Below are positions 23,809-31,978 of a DNA stretch of 51,989 bases, in pieces. The DNA is taken from positions 1 to 51,989 of the forward strand of contig JAIEPF010000030.1 in NCBI GenBank assembly GCA_019749945.1. The letters run 5' to 3'. Each line of letters begins with the position of its first letter. Within the stretch, counting starts at the first letter, position 1. A program made the position numbers and the translations under genes. This stretch comes from Burkholderiales bacterium (GTDB lineage Bacteria; Pseudomonadota; Gammaproteobacteria; Burkholderiales; SG8-41). Below the pieces are notes generated by a model. It was not told the DNA's origin, made no database searches, and worked only from the letters and a program-made list of their open reading frames with translations.

Positions 23809-24198
23809 TCATTTGCCGGATACCGGTGCCAGTTCGACATAGACCTCGAACTCGATGCGTTGCCAGGGATTGCGCGCTTCCTTCAGTTGCACGATACGTG
23901 CTTTCACCGCTGCGCCGCGATCCATCTGCCGCGCAACATCACTGTTTTCGCGGCGCGGGATGTAACCGAGCATTTCATTGCGCCAGAGTACGCGCACCGC
24001 ATTGGCATCGTGCGGATTCTGCGGTTCCCGCGACAGTTGCAGCGTGTCGCCGACGCGCATCATGTTCCACAAATCGCGGCCCTCGTAATACTGGAAACCG
24101 GCCAGCGGCGATTGCTGGACGATGATCCGTGCGTCGGCGGCGCAGGCGGGAGCGGCCAGCGCCATCAGCAGCGCGAGGAGTGCGGCGGCGTGGTACAT
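23809..24198 (-). CDS. exported HIRAN-domain protein
   Basis: A 129-residue protein with an N-terminal signal peptide (MYHAAALLALLMALAAPACA, cleavage near residue 20) and a HIRAN-like domain: GFQYYEGRDLWNMMRVGDTLQLSREPQNPHDANAVRVLW followed by EMLGYIPRRENSDVARQMD. HIRAN domains are best known in DNA-repair helicases, where they bind DNA 3' ends. Here the domain stands alone and appears to be exported, so the ligand is unknown. It is 20 bases downstream of the hemJ gene and probably co-transcribed. Confidence 0.8.
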   Translation of the reverse strand: MYHAAALLALLMALAAPACAADARIIVQQSPLAGFQYYEGRDLWNMMRVGDTLQLSREPQNPHDANAVRVLWRNEMLGYIPRRENSDVARQMDRGAAVKARIVQLKEARNPWQRIEFEVYVELAPVSGK

Positions 24199-24218
24199 AT
24201 CCGATTTGAACGATAGAG

Positions 24219-24629
24219 TCAGAACGGCTTGACGACGGCGAGGATGATAATCGCCAGCAGCAGCAGCACCGGGATTTCATTGAACCAGCGGAACCAGACA
24301 TGGGAACGGGTATTGCGCCCCTGTTCAAATTTGCGCAGCAGGCTGCCGCAGGCATGGTGATAAGCGATCAGCACCACCACCAGTGCCAGCTTGGCGTGCA
24401 GCCAGCCGCCGCTGATGCCGTAACCCAGCCACAGCCAGAAACCAAACAGCAGCGCCAGTCCGGACAGCGGGAACATGAAACGGTAGAGCTTGCGCGCCAT
24501 CAGCAGCAGCCGGGCGCGTGCGGTGGCGTCCTCCTCCATCGCGAGATTGACCAGGATGCGCGGCAGGTAGAACAGCCCGGCGAACCAGGAGATCACGAAC
24601 AGCAGGTGTAGGGATTTGATCCACAGCAT
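24219..24629 (-). CDS. hemJ: protoporphyrinogen oxidase HemJ-like (CopD family)
   Basis: A 136-residue membrane protein with four hydrophobic helices. The N-terminal LWIKSLHLLFVISWFAGLFYLPRI and the C-terminal VWFRWFNEIPVLLLLAIIILAVVKPF match HemJ, the heme-dependent enzyme that oxidises protoporphyrinogen IX to protoporphyrin IX. The conserved His near residue 8 and Arg residues are present. Some relatives are copper-resistance CopD proteins, but the length and C-terminal motif favour HemJ. Confidence 0.85.
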   Translation of the reverse strand: MLWIKSLHLLFVISWFAGLFYLPRILVNLAMEEDATARARLLLMARKLYRFMFPLSGLALLFGFWLWLGYGISGGWLHAKLALVVVLIAYHHACGSLLRKFEQGRNTRSHVWFRWFNEIPVLLLLAIIILAVVKPF

Positions 24630-24638
24630 GGGGCAATC

Positions 24639-25427
24639 TTACTGCAGCAGCCGGCGCCGGGTCAGGGCCAGTGCCACATAAAAACTGACAATGGCGTAAA
24701 CGGCGAGCACGGCGATGTGCAGCAGCCATGACGGCGGCACTGTGCCGTTGACCAGGGGGCGGGCGAGGCTGACGGCATGGGTCAGCGGCAGCAGTTGTGC
24801 CGCGACCTGGGCCGCGGCCGGTAGCTGGTCGAGCGGGAAAAACACGCCGCACAGCAGCATCATCGGCGTCACGCACAGCGTGAAGTAGTACATGAAAAAA
24901 TCGTAGCTCGGCGACAGCGCGGTCATGATCAGGCCGAGCCCGGCAAAGGCCAGCCCGGTGAGGAAGATCAAGGGCACCACGGCCAGTGCCAGTGGCGAGG
25001 GCACCAGTCCAAGCACGGCGGCGACGATCAGCACGGCGCTGCCGGAAAGAAAACTTTTGCTGGCGGCCCACACCAGTTCGCCGAGCACGACATCATCCAG
25101 CGTCAGCGGCGCGTTGAGGAGGGCTTCCCAGGTTTTCTGCATCTGCATGCGCGAAAACGCCGAGTACATGGCTTCGAAGGACGCGCTCATCATGGTGCTG
25201 GAACAGACGATGCCCGCGGCAAGAAATGCGATGTACGACATGCCGTTGACGTCCTCCAGCATGCGGCCGAGGCCGTAGCCGAGGCCGAACATGTAGAGCA
25301 GCGGATCGGCGAGGTTGCCGAGCATCGAGGGAATGGCCAGCTTGCGCCACACCAGCCGGTTGCGCCGCCACACCTGTGCGAAACGCAGGCTGAATTGCGG
25401 CAATGCCCAGTGATTTCTGGCGCTCAT
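24639..25427 (-). CDS. ABC-2 type transporter permease (NodJ-like)
   Basis: A 262-residue permease with about six hydrophobic segments and the ABC-2 layout. The segment PLLYMFGLGYGLG and the region LCVTPMMLLCGVFFPLDQLP are typical of the NodJ/DrrB-like branch. It would pair with the ATPase encoded immediately upstream to export a lipid, oligosaccharide or drug. I chose ATG 25427 because it follows the ATPase stop after one base (TGACATG); the longer frame runs through the ATPase gene in another reading frame. The substrate is unknown. Confidence 0.85.
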   Translation of the reverse strand: MSARNHWALPQFSLRFAQVWRRNRLVWRKLAIPSMLGNLADPLLYMFGLGYGLGRMLEDVNGMSYIAFLAAGIVCSSTMMSASFEAMYSAFSRMQMQKTWEALLNAPLTLDDVVLGELVWAASKSFLSGSAVLIVAAVLGLVPSPLALAVVPLIFLTGLAFAGLGLIMTALSPSYDFFMYYFTLCVTPMMLLCGVFFPLDQLPAAAQVAAQLLPLTHAVSLARPLVNGTVPPSWLLHIAVLAVYAIVSFYVALALTRRRLLQ

Positions 25428-25428
25428 G

Positions 25429-26349
25429 TCAGTCGCGCAGCTCGCGGCCGGTGAGTTTGAGGAACACGTCCTCCAAGCTGGCACGGCGGTGCAGGTAACG
25501 CAGGTCGCCGCGGGCGTCGAGGTCGGCAATCAGCGGCGCAGGGTCATGGGTGTAACAGAATATGGTTTCACCGGTGGCTTCGCAGCGTTCGGCATGGGCG
25601 CGGCCAAACCGGTCGGCCCAGTCCGGCGCGGCTTCGCCGTAGACCTCGACCACATGCGGTTCGATGTGCTGCGCGATCAGCGCACGCGGCTCGCCTTCGG
25701 CGATGATTTTGCCGTGATCCATGATCGCGATGCGGCTGCACAGACGTTCGGCTTCTTCCATGAAATGCGTCGTCAGCAGCAAGGTCTTGCCCTGTTTCAG
25801 CAGATTGCGCAGCCGCTCCCAGATCACGTGCCGCGCCTGCGGGTCGAGCCCGGTGGTCGGCTCGTCGAGGAACACCAGTTCCGGATCATTGATCAATGCC
25901 CGTGCCAGCGTCAGCCGCCGTTTCATGCCGCCGGACAGGGTCTGGATGCGCGCATCGGCACGGCTGGCCAGTCCGGCAAAATCCAGCAGTTCGGGAATGC
26001 GCGCGCGCAACACGGCATTACTGATGTCGAAATAACGGCCGAAAATCAGCAGGTTTTCGCGGATGGTGAAATCCGGATCGAGGTTGTCGAACTGCGGCAC
26101 GACGCCGATGCGCATCCGTGCTTCGCGTGCCTGTCGCGGCACCGGTTCGCCGAGCACGGTGATGCTGCCGGCGTCGGGATCGGTCAGGCCCAGGCATAGT
26201 CTGAGTGTGGTGGTCTTGCCGGCGCCGTTGGGACCGAGCAGGCCGAAACATTCGCCGGGCCGCAGCGCAAAATCCACGCCGCAGACCACTTCGCGTTCGC
26301 CATACGTTTTACGCAGCCCGGTGGCTGCCAGCGGCGCAGCGGCGTTCAT
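25429..26349 (-). CDS. ABC transporter ATP-binding protein (NodI-like)
   Basis: A 306-residue ATPase. It has Walker [10 protein letters not shown], the NodI-type segment [26 protein letters not shown], signature LSGGMKRRL, Walker [13 protein letters not shown] and switch His in [11 protein letters not shown]. The C-terminal 70 residues form a regulatory extension, common in exporters of this branch. ATG 26349 overlaps the stop of the hydrolase as ATGA; a TTG six bases further upstream is in frame but less likely. It forms one transporter with the permease downstream. Confidence 0.9.
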   Translation of the reverse strand: MNAAAPLAATGLRKTYGEREVVCGVDFALRPGECFGLLGPNGAGKTTTLRLCLGLTDPDAGSITVLGEPVPRQAREARMRIGVVPQFDNLDPDFTIRENLLIFGRYFDISNAVLRARIPELLDFAGLASRADARIQTLSGGMKRRLTLARALINDPELVFLDEPTTGLDPQARHVIWERLRNLLKQGKTLLLTTHFMEEAERLCSRIAIMDHGKIIAEGEPRALIAQHIEPHVVEVYGEAAPDWADRFGRAHAERCEATGETIFCYTHDPAPLIADLDARGDLRYLHRRASLEDVFLKLTGRELRD

Positions 26350-26978
26350 GCGCAATGGCGCTGGACGATCTGCGCGAGGATGTGCAGCTTGCCGTGGAAA
26401 AAATGTTCCCCGCCGGGCACCACCACCAGCGGCAATTGCTGCGGCCGTGCCCAGTCGAGCACCGCGGCCAGCGGCACGACGTCGTCGACTTCACCGTGCA
26501 CCACCAGCGTGCCGGGCGGTACGGTCGCAGCCGGGAAACGGTTCACTGCGGGGCCGACCAGCACCATTTTTTCCGGCGACAGCGTCTGCGCAACCCGCGT
26601 CTGGACAAAGGCGCCGAAGGAAAATCCCGCGAGCAGCAGCGGCAGATCACCGAAACGCGCCTGGGCGTAACGTGCCACGGCAAGGATGTCCTCGGTTTCG
26701 CCGATGCCCTGGTCAAAGCTGCCGGCGCTGGCGCCGACGCCGCGGAAGTTCGGCCGGATCGCGACATAACCGATGCCGAAAAAAGTCTTGGCCAGCGTGG
26801 TGACAACCTTGTTGTCCTTGGTGCCGCCCTGCACCGGATTGGGATGCGCGATCAGCGCGATGCCGCGGCGCGGTTCACCCGGATCATTGATGTCGGTTTC
26901 CAGCGCACCGGCCGGGCCGTCAACGACCAGACGTTCCAGTGTCGACGGCGGCATGGGGCGGAGGTCGGTCAGGGGCAT
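26346..26978 (-). CDS. alpha/beta hydrolase
   Basis: A 210-residue alpha/beta hydrolase fold protein. The nucleophile elbow is AGFSFGAF (Ser in GFSFG), preceded by [21 protein letters not shown], and the C-terminal [10 protein letters not shown] and [10 protein letters not shown] hold the likely Asp and His. It resembles the COG2945 group of small serine hydrolases with unknown substrates. Overlap with the ABC ATPase suggests co-transcription. A start at the second Met (residue 9) is also possible, since no clear Shine-Dalgarno precedes either. An 8-bp repeat array begins 10 bases upstream. Confidence 0.85.
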   Translation of the reverse strand: MPLTDLRPMPPSTLERLVVDGPAGALETDINDPGEPRRGIALIAHPNPVQGGTKDNKVVTTLAKTFFGIGYVAIRPNFRGVGASAGSFDQGIGETEDILAVARYAQARFGDLPLLLAGFSFGAFVQTRVAQTLSPEKMVLVGPAVNRFPAATVPPGTLVVHGEVDDVVPLAAVLDWARPQQLPLVVVPGGEHFFHGKLHILAQIVQRHCA

Positions 26979-26988
26979 GGGATGTGGC

Positions 26989-27107
26989 GTGAAGGGGTGA
27001 AGAGGTGAAGGAGTGAATGAGGCGCCCCGTGTTCGCTCCCTCGCCCCCGGCAGGGGGAGAGGGTTGGGGAGAGGGGGCTTTACCCATTCACGCCTTCACC
27101 TCTTCAC
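26989..27107. repeat. composite repeat: 8-bp arrays around a C/G-tract palindrome (copy 4)
   Basis: The left array has GTGAAGGG, GTGAAGAG, GTGAAGGA, GTGAATGA (26989-27020). The right array has TTCACGCC, TTCACCTC and TTCACAGT (27087-27110 region), its inverse. Between them, 27036-27077 is a G/C-tract palindrome (CTCCCTCGCCCCC then GGGGGAGAGGG). The composite fills the gap between the ferredoxin stop and the hydrolase start. Confidence 0.75.
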
Positions 27108-27119
27108 AGTTCTTAAAAT

Positions 27120-27428
27120 TCAGATCTTCAACCGTTCGACAACGCGGCCATTCTGCAGATGTTCGCCGACGATTTCGTCGATGTCTTCGCGGTCGATATA
27201 GGTGTACCAGACGGCTTCGGGATAGACCACCAGCACCGGACCCTCGTCACAGCGGTCGAGGCAGCCGGCCTGGTTGATGCGCACCTTGCCGGGGCCGGAC
27301 AGTTTCAGCGCCTTGATTTTCTGCTTGGCGTAGTCGCGCATCTCCTGCGCGCCATGGTCGGCGCAGCAACGCGCGCCGCCTTCGCGCTGATTGCAGCAGA
27401 AAAATACATGGTGTTTGTAATGGCTCAT
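27120..27428 (-). CDS. thioredoxin-like [2Fe-2S] ferredoxin
   Basis: A 102-residue ferredoxin of the thioredoxin-like type. Candidate cluster ligands are visible as FFCCNQREGGARCC near the N-terminus (Cys 11, 12, 21, 22) and AGCLDRCDEGP later. The end of the protein has the family pattern VVYPEAVWYTYIDREDIDEIVGEHL. It probably carries electrons in the cytoplasm; the partner is not evident. It is preceded by the MazG-like gene and followed by the composite repeat. Confidence 0.9.
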   Translation of the reverse strand: MSHYKHHVFFCCNQREGGARCCADHGAQEMRDYAKQKIKALKLSGPGKVRINQAGCLDRCDEGPVLVVYPEAVWYTYIDREDIDEIVGEHLQNGRVVERLKI

Positions 27429-27461
27429 GGAAAGGCAAACAAAGTGCGGTGCACTTGCGGA

Positions 27462-27833
27462 TTATACCCGCCGGCGTCCGGAGTACTTGCGCGCCGAGCC
27501 CTTGGCCACGGATACCGGATATTTGCGCGCGTTGACGGCAATTTTCCGCTGCGCGGCCTGCAGCGGGTCGATGTCGAGCACGTCGCTCAGGCGCAGCAGG
27601 TAGAGCAACACGTCGGCGATTTCCTCCTCGACCGCGCGGCGTTCGCGCCCGGTGAGCCGCATGCTTTGTTCGGGCGTCAGCCACTGGAAACATTCCAGCA
27701 GTTCCGCCGCTTCGACGCTGAGCGCCATCGCCAGATTCTTCGGCGTGTGGAACTGCGGCCAGTCGCGGGCTTCGGCAAAGCGGCGCTGTCGGGCGCGCAG
27801 GCTGGCGATGGTGGGGCGGGCGGGAGGCGGCAT
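27462..27833 (-). CDS. MazG-like nucleotide pyrophosphohydrolase
   Basis: A 123-residue all-alpha NTP pyrophosphohydrolase of the MazG/RS21-C6 (dCTPase-like) type. The metal-binding acidic residues are seen in ALSVEAAELLECFQW (ExxE) and EEEIADVLLYLLRLSDVLDID (ExxD). It would remove damaged or excess deoxynucleotides. I prefer ATG 27833, ahead of PPPARPTIASLRARQRRFAEARDW, to a TTG at 27860 that abuts the VanZ-like stop. It is probably co-transcribed with the VanZ-like gene. Confidence 0.85.
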   Translation of the reverse strand: MPPPARPTIASLRARQRRFAEARDWPQFHTPKNLAMALSVEAAELLECFQWLTPEQSMRLTGRERRAVEEEIADVLLYLLRLSDVLDIDPLQAAQRKIAVNARKYPVSVAKGSARKYSGRRRV

Positions 27834-27860
27834 GGCGGGTATCCGGGAGTGGCTTGGCAA

Positions 27861-28973
27861 TCAGTAGGAGGAGGGCCGGCGGCCGGCGAGGCTGAACAAA
27901 GCGAACAGCAGCGCGAGGAAGGGCCACAGGTCCGACAGTGCGCGGGTCATGCTGGTGAACCCGAGGATGTGGCTGGCGCGGCCCAGCAGCAGATAGGGCG
28001 GCACGGGCCGGTAAGGGTTCTCCGGAATGATGTTGACCAGGATCACGGCACCCGCCAACGCGAGCACGGCCATGGCCGCGCGGGCACGGTAAGGCAGTCT
28101 TGTCAGCAGCAGCAGCAACAGCAGCGCCGCGACAAATCCGATGCCGACGCCCGGCGTCAGCCAGCCCCAGGGATTCGGCGCGCGCAGCAGCAGGGTGGCG
28201 GCTGCTGTTTTCAGCGCGCAGGCGCCGGCGAATATCAGCGCCATCGCGCGCCAGTAACCGGCCGCCGTGTCGCGCGTCGCGCAGGCGAGCAGCAGGCCGA
28301 GGGCGGTCAGGTTGAGCGCGACCACGCCCGCTTCGGCCGTCAGATACGAACCGGGGGTGTGGGTAAACCACCGGGTCATGTCCAGGCTGCCGCGCAAATC
28401 ACCGTTGCCGAACACGATCAACGTGGCATGCAACTGGGTGATCAGCCACAGTCCGGCGAGAACCAGCGCCGCATCGCCACGTACGCCGCCGACAAACCAG
28501 CGCCGGCGCAGCTGCGCCACGATCCGGCCCAGGCGGTGTCCCGGTGAAAACAGCATTGCGATCAGTGCGCCGACGGCGCCGCCACTGCTGTTGACCAGCA
28601 GGTCCACGTTCGAGGCGATGCGCGCCGGCAGGTATTGCTGCGCGGCTTCGAGCGTGAAACTCAATAACATGCAGGCGATGGCGGACAGCACCACCGCGAC
28701 CTGCGTACTCCAGCGTGCGCTCAGCGTCAGCGTGAGCAGAAATCCCAGCGGCAGGTAGGCCGCGAAATTGAACAGCACATCATCAACGGTGATCCAGCGC
28801 GGCCGCGGTTCGAACAGAAAATCACCAAAGTTCCCGGACAATCCGCGCCAGTCGATGAAAGGCTGCAGGCTGGCGTAGACGATGACCAGAATGTAAGCTA
28901 GCGCCGCCATGCCGGCCAGGCGCAGACTGCGCGGCGCGGCTGATGGTGAATCTGATGGGAAATCCGGCAGCAT
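27861..28973 (-). CDS. VanZ-like family membrane protein
   Basis: A 370-residue membrane protein with roughly nine hydrophobic segments. The N-terminal third matches the VanZ-like family (LQPFIDWRG...DDVLFNFAAYLPLGFLL, later EAAQQYLPARIASNVDLLVNSSGGAVGAL). The remaining two thirds are extra membrane helices of unknown role. ATG 28973 leaves only two bases to the divergent DHH gene start; Met22 (28910) would leave 65 bases for promoters and may be the true start. The function is not known beyond a link to envelope stress in relatives. Confidence 0.8.
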   Translation of the reverse strand: MLPDFPSDSPSAAPRSLRLAGMAALAYILVIVYASLQPFIDWRGLSGNFGDFLFEPRPRWITVDDVLFNFAAYLPLGFLLTLTLSARWSTQVAVVLSAIACMLLSFTLEAAQQYLPARIASNVDLLVNSSGGAVGALIAMLFSPGHRLGRIVAQLRRRWFVGGVRGDAALVLAGLWLITQLHATLIVFGNGDLRGSLDMTRWFTHTPGSYLTAEAGVVALNLTALGLLLACATRDTAAGYWRAMALIFAGACALKTAAATLLLRAPNPWGWLTPGVGIGFVAALLLLLLLTRLPYRARAAMAVLALAGAVILVNIIPENPYRPVPPYLLLGRASHILGFTSMTRALSDLWPFLALLFALFSLAGRRPSSY

Positions 28974-28975
28974 CC

Positions 28976-29932
28976 ATGAAATTTTACGACATCTTCAACG
29001 GCGACGCCGATGGTATCTGCGCGCTGCATCAATTGCGGCTCGCAGAGCCGCGCGCCGCGGAACTGGTGACGGGCGTCAAACGTGATATTGAGCTGGTCGG
29101 AAGGGTCGCGCCGCAGGCGGGCGACCAATTGACGGTGCTTGATGTGTCATTGCGCAGCAATGCGGGCGCCGTGCAGCGCGCACTGGCGTGCGGTGCGGGC
29201 GTGCAGTATTTTGATCATCACGCGGCCGGTGACATCCCGCAGCATCCGCGCTTCGAGGCGCATATCGATACCGCGCCCGATGTCTGCACCAGCCTGCTGG
29301 TCGATCGTCATCTCGAGGGCAAACACCGCCTGTGGGCGGTGGTCGCCGCGTTCGGCGACAACCTGGTGGAGTCCGCGGTGCGCGCGGCGCAACCGCTGCA
29401 GCTCGATCACACCGAACTCGCGCGCCTGCACGAGCTGGGCGAGGCGATCAACTACAACGCCTACGGCGAAACGGTGGACGACCTGCATTATCATCCGGCG
29501 GATTTGTACCAGGCCATCGCGCCGTATCAGGATCCACGGCATTTCATTTTTGATGAACCGGTGTTCGAAGTGCTGAAACAGGCCGGCGCCGAGGATCTGG
29601 CGCATGCCGAAGAGTTGCGGCCGGAGTTTGCGACGGATACCGCCGCACTTTATATCCTGCCGGATGCGGCGTGGAGCCGCCGCGTCAACGGCGTATTCGG
29701 CAACCGCCTGGCGCAGGCCGGGCCGCAGCGCGCACATGCGGTGCTGGTGACCAAACCCGATGGTTCTTATGTGGTCAGTGTGCGTGCACCGCGCAGCAAA
29801 CCGCTGGGTGCGGATGTGTTGTGCCTGGCGTTCGCCACCGGCGGCGGACGCAAGGCCGCTGCGGGCATCAACCGCTTGCCGCCGCAGGAGCTGCCGCGGT
29901 TTATCGAGGCTTTTCGCGACACTTACAAATAA
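28976..29932 (+). CDS. DHH-family phosphoesterase-like protein
   Basis: A 318-residue protein of the DHH/DHHA1 type. The N-terminal FYDIFNGDADGICALHQL and QLTVLDVSL, then VQYFDHHAAGD, give the Asp/His metal-binding motifs. The C-terminal ADVLCLAFATGGGRKAAAGINRLP resembles the DHHA1 substrate-binding end. Relatives hydrolyse nucleotides or oligonucleotides. The substrate is not predictable here. ATG 28976 is preferred because the motif starts at once after it; a longer frame from 28943 overlaps the divergent VanZ-like gene. Confidence 0.85.
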   Translation: MKFYDIFNGDADGICALHQLRLAEPRAAELVTGVKRDIELVGRVAPQAGDQLTVLDVSLRSNAGAVQRALACGAGVQYFDHHAAGDIPQHPRFEAHIDTAPDVCTSLLVDRHLEGKHRLWAVVAAFGDNLVESAVRAAQPLQLDHTELARLHELGEAINYNAYGETVDDLHYHPADLYQAIAPYQDPRHFIFDEPVFEVLKQAGAEDLAHAEELRPEFATDTAALYILPDAAWSRRVNGVFGNRLAQAGPQRAHAVLVTKPDGSYVVSVRAPRSKPLGADVLCLAFATGGGRKAAAGINRLPPQELPRFIEAFRDTYK

Positions 29933-29933
29933 T

Positions 29934-29945
29934 TCAATAAAAACA
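29934..29945 (-). repeat. AT-rich 12-mer motif (site 4)
   Basis: TCAATAAAAACA is the reverse complement of TGTTTTTATTGA. It lies in the 18-base gap just after the DHH gene stop and before the convergent membrane-protein stop. A U-rich run in this position could serve termination on one strand, but no GC stem accompanies it. Confidence 0.6.
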
Positions 29946-29950
29946 ACAGG

Positions 29951-30490
29951 TTAATGCTCATCTGCGCGGCGATTTACAGTCGGGCGCAGCAAATCCATTT
30001 CGATCAGCGCAAACGCGGTGATCCACAACAAGGCATCGTAGCCATCAAGCCACTCGCCGCGCGCCAGCCAGGCCAGCGCGACCACGGCCAAGGCGCTGTA
30101 TAACAAAAGTGATGCGGCATTGAAGCTGCTGCGATGGCGGGCCACGAACAATGGCGCACGCACCTGCAGTTCGAGCACGGCGACGACCCCGATCCACAAC
30201 CAGGAGTTGGCGGCGTCCAGCCATTCGTTTTCGCGAATGAAACTGAAGGCGGCGATGACGACCCCGGCCGCTGCGACGAGCCGCAGCAGGTCGAGCACAA
30301 GGGCATTCTGTGGAATACGCGTCCAGCGCGGATAGCGGGTTTCGATCTCGAACAGCGCGAGCAGGGAGAACCAGGCGAAGGCGTCCAGCCCTTCGGAAAA
30401 ACGCCCGGTGACCGCATAAGCGCCGGCATTGATCGCCAGCAGCGCAAAAATCGCCGGCTTGATGAATGTGGCGCGCGTTGCCGGCGCCAA
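29951..30490 (-). CDS. hypothetical membrane protein
   Basis: A 179-residue protein with about five hydrophobic helices (for example IFALLAINAGAYAVTG, LDLLRLVAAAGVVIAAFSFI, ALAVVALAWLARG). I do not recognise the family. The start appears to be TTG at 30490, 3 bases after the symporter stop, so translation may be coupled to the symporter gene. No ATG is available near the N-terminus. A role as a small partner of the symporter is only a guess from position. Confidence 0.65.
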   Translation of the reverse strand: MAPATRATFIKPAIFALLAINAGAYAVTGRFSEGLDAFAWFSLLALFEIETRYPRWTRIPQNALVLDLLRLVAAAGVVIAAFSFIRENEWLDAANSWLWIGVVAVLELQVRAPLFVARHRSSFNAASLLLYSALAVVALAWLARGEWLDGYDALLWITAFALIEMDLLRPTVNRRADEH

Positions 30491-30493
30491 GAC

Positions 30494-31933
30494 TCAGGAT
30501 GCTTTCGTGTGGTGGTGATGCGGCGCGACGCCGTAACGCTGCGGCAGCAGGGAGCCGATGACCATGCCGGCGGCAGACACCACGAGTCCGATCAGTTGCG
30601 GCGGAACCGGGCTTTTTGCACCGATCAGCAGTTCGATCAGGATCCATGAGGTGAGGCCGCCGAGCGTGGCGGCGAGGGCGCCCTGGGTGGTCGCGCGTTT
30701 CCAGAAAGCGCCGACCACCAGCGGCACAAAGGCGCCGGCCAGCGTGATTTTGTAGGCGGACTCGACCATGTGGAAAATCGATGATTCGGAATTGAGCGCG
30801 AACAGCAGTACCACGCAGGCAAAGACGACGATGGTGACGCGCATGATCCACAGGAATTTGCGGTCCGACAGGTGCGGGAAATAACCCTTGACGATGTTTT
30901 CCGCGAACATCACCGAGGGTGCCAGCAGCGTGGCGGATGAGCAGCTCATGATCGCCGACAGCACGGCGCCGAAAAACAGGATCTGCGCGAACAGCGGTGT
31001 GTGCTGCAGCACCAGTGTCGGCAGGATCAGCTGTGAATCCTTCTCCAGCAGCTCGGTGAACAGCTTGGGATCGATCAGCGTTGCCGAATAGGCGATGAAC
31101 ATCGGCACAAAGGTGAAGCAGAAATAGATGCCGGCGCCGAGCAGCGAGCCGATGATGGCGATGTTCGCGGATTTTGCCGAAGTCACGCGCTGGAACACGT
31201 CCTGCTGCGGCAATGACCCCAGCATCATGGTCAGCAGCGCGCCGAGGAAGGTCAGCCACATCCAGGGATCGGGCGGCGGGAAGAATTCGAATTTGCCGGC
31301 CTGCGCGGCGTGGTTGATCACCACGTCGGCGCCGCCGGTCATGCCGCTGATGAACCAGGCGATATAGAGCAGCCCGCCCATGCTGACGCTCATCTGCACA
31401 AAATCGAGGATGGCCACCGAAAACATGCCGCCAAAGGTGGTGTAGAGCAGCACGATCCCGGCGCCGATGATCATGCCCAGCTCCGGGCTCACCGCGCCGT
31501 TGGTGATGATGCTGAAAATCAGGCCCATGGCCTTGATCTGCGCCGATACCCAGCCGAGGTAGGAGCCGACGATGCACAGCGAGGTGATGACTTCCACCGT
31601 GCGGTTGTAACGCATGCGGTAGAAGTCGCCGACGGTGAGAATGTTGAGCTTGTAGAGTTTTTTCGCGAAAAAAAGGCCGGCGATGACCAGGCACAAGGAG
31701 GAGCCGAAAGGGTCGGCGACGACGCCGGAGAGCCCGTCCTTGACGAACTGGGCGGAGACGCCGAACACGGCCTCGGCACCGAACCAGGTGGCGAATACCG
31801 TGGCGGTGACCACCGGCAGCGGCAATGAGCGGCCGGCGACGGCGAAGTCCTTGGTGTTATGGACGCGGGTCGCGGCCCACAGGCCGATGCCGACCGACAC
31901 CATCAGGTAGGCAATGACAAACCACAGCAGCAT
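30494..31933 (-). CDS. sodium:solute symporter (SSS family)
   Basis: A 479-residue transporter with about 13 hydrophobic segments and the SSS pattern: AGRSLPLPVVTATVFATWFGAEAVFG near the N-terminus, VGDFYRMRYNRTVEVI and VEVITSLCIVGSYLGWVSAQIKAMG. It would take up a carboxylate, amino acid or related solute with Na+. The C-terminus ends in HHHHTKAS, a short His cluster. Substrate is unknown. It lies between ubiB and the small membrane protein; 45 bases separate it from the ubiB stop. Confidence 0.9.
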   Translation of the reverse strand: MLLWFVIAYLMVSVGIGLWAATRVHNTKDFAVAGRSLPLPVVTATVFATWFGAEAVFGVSAQFVKDGLSGVVADPFGSSLCLVIAGLFFAKKLYKLNILTVGDFYRMRYNRTVEVITSLCIVGSYLGWVSAQIKAMGLIFSIITNGAVSPELGMIIGAGIVLLYTTFGGMFSVAILDFVQMSVSMGGLLYIAWFISGMTGGADVVINHAAQAGKFEFFPPPDPWMWLTFLGALLTMMLGSLPQQDVFQRVTSAKSANIAIIGSLLGAGIYFCFTFVPMFIAYSATLIDPKLFTELLEKDSQLILPTLVLQHTPLFAQILFFGAVLSAIMSCSSATLLAPSVMFAENIVKGYFPHLSDRKFLWIMRVTIVVFACVVLLFALNSESSIFHMVESAYKITLAGAFVPLVVGAFWKRATTQGALAATLGGLTSWILIELLIGAKSPVPPQLIGLVVSAAGMVIGSLLPQRYGVAPHHHHTKAS

Positions 31934-31978
31934 CGCAGTCTCCCTTTTGGTGGGAGATTATAGCTGCGGGTCAGTCTT

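Noticed and set aside
23715..23840. N-terminal extension of the RNA methyltransferase
   Set aside because: It translates the C/G-tract palindrome (TPLTPAPSPERGG), a well-known false peptide; the family start is at 23714.
30045..31694. A 549-residue frame overlapping the symporter and membrane protein genes in another frame of the minus strand
   Set aside because: Its composition is dominated by Arg, His and Ala with no membrane or domain pattern, while the symporter frame has clear family motifs.
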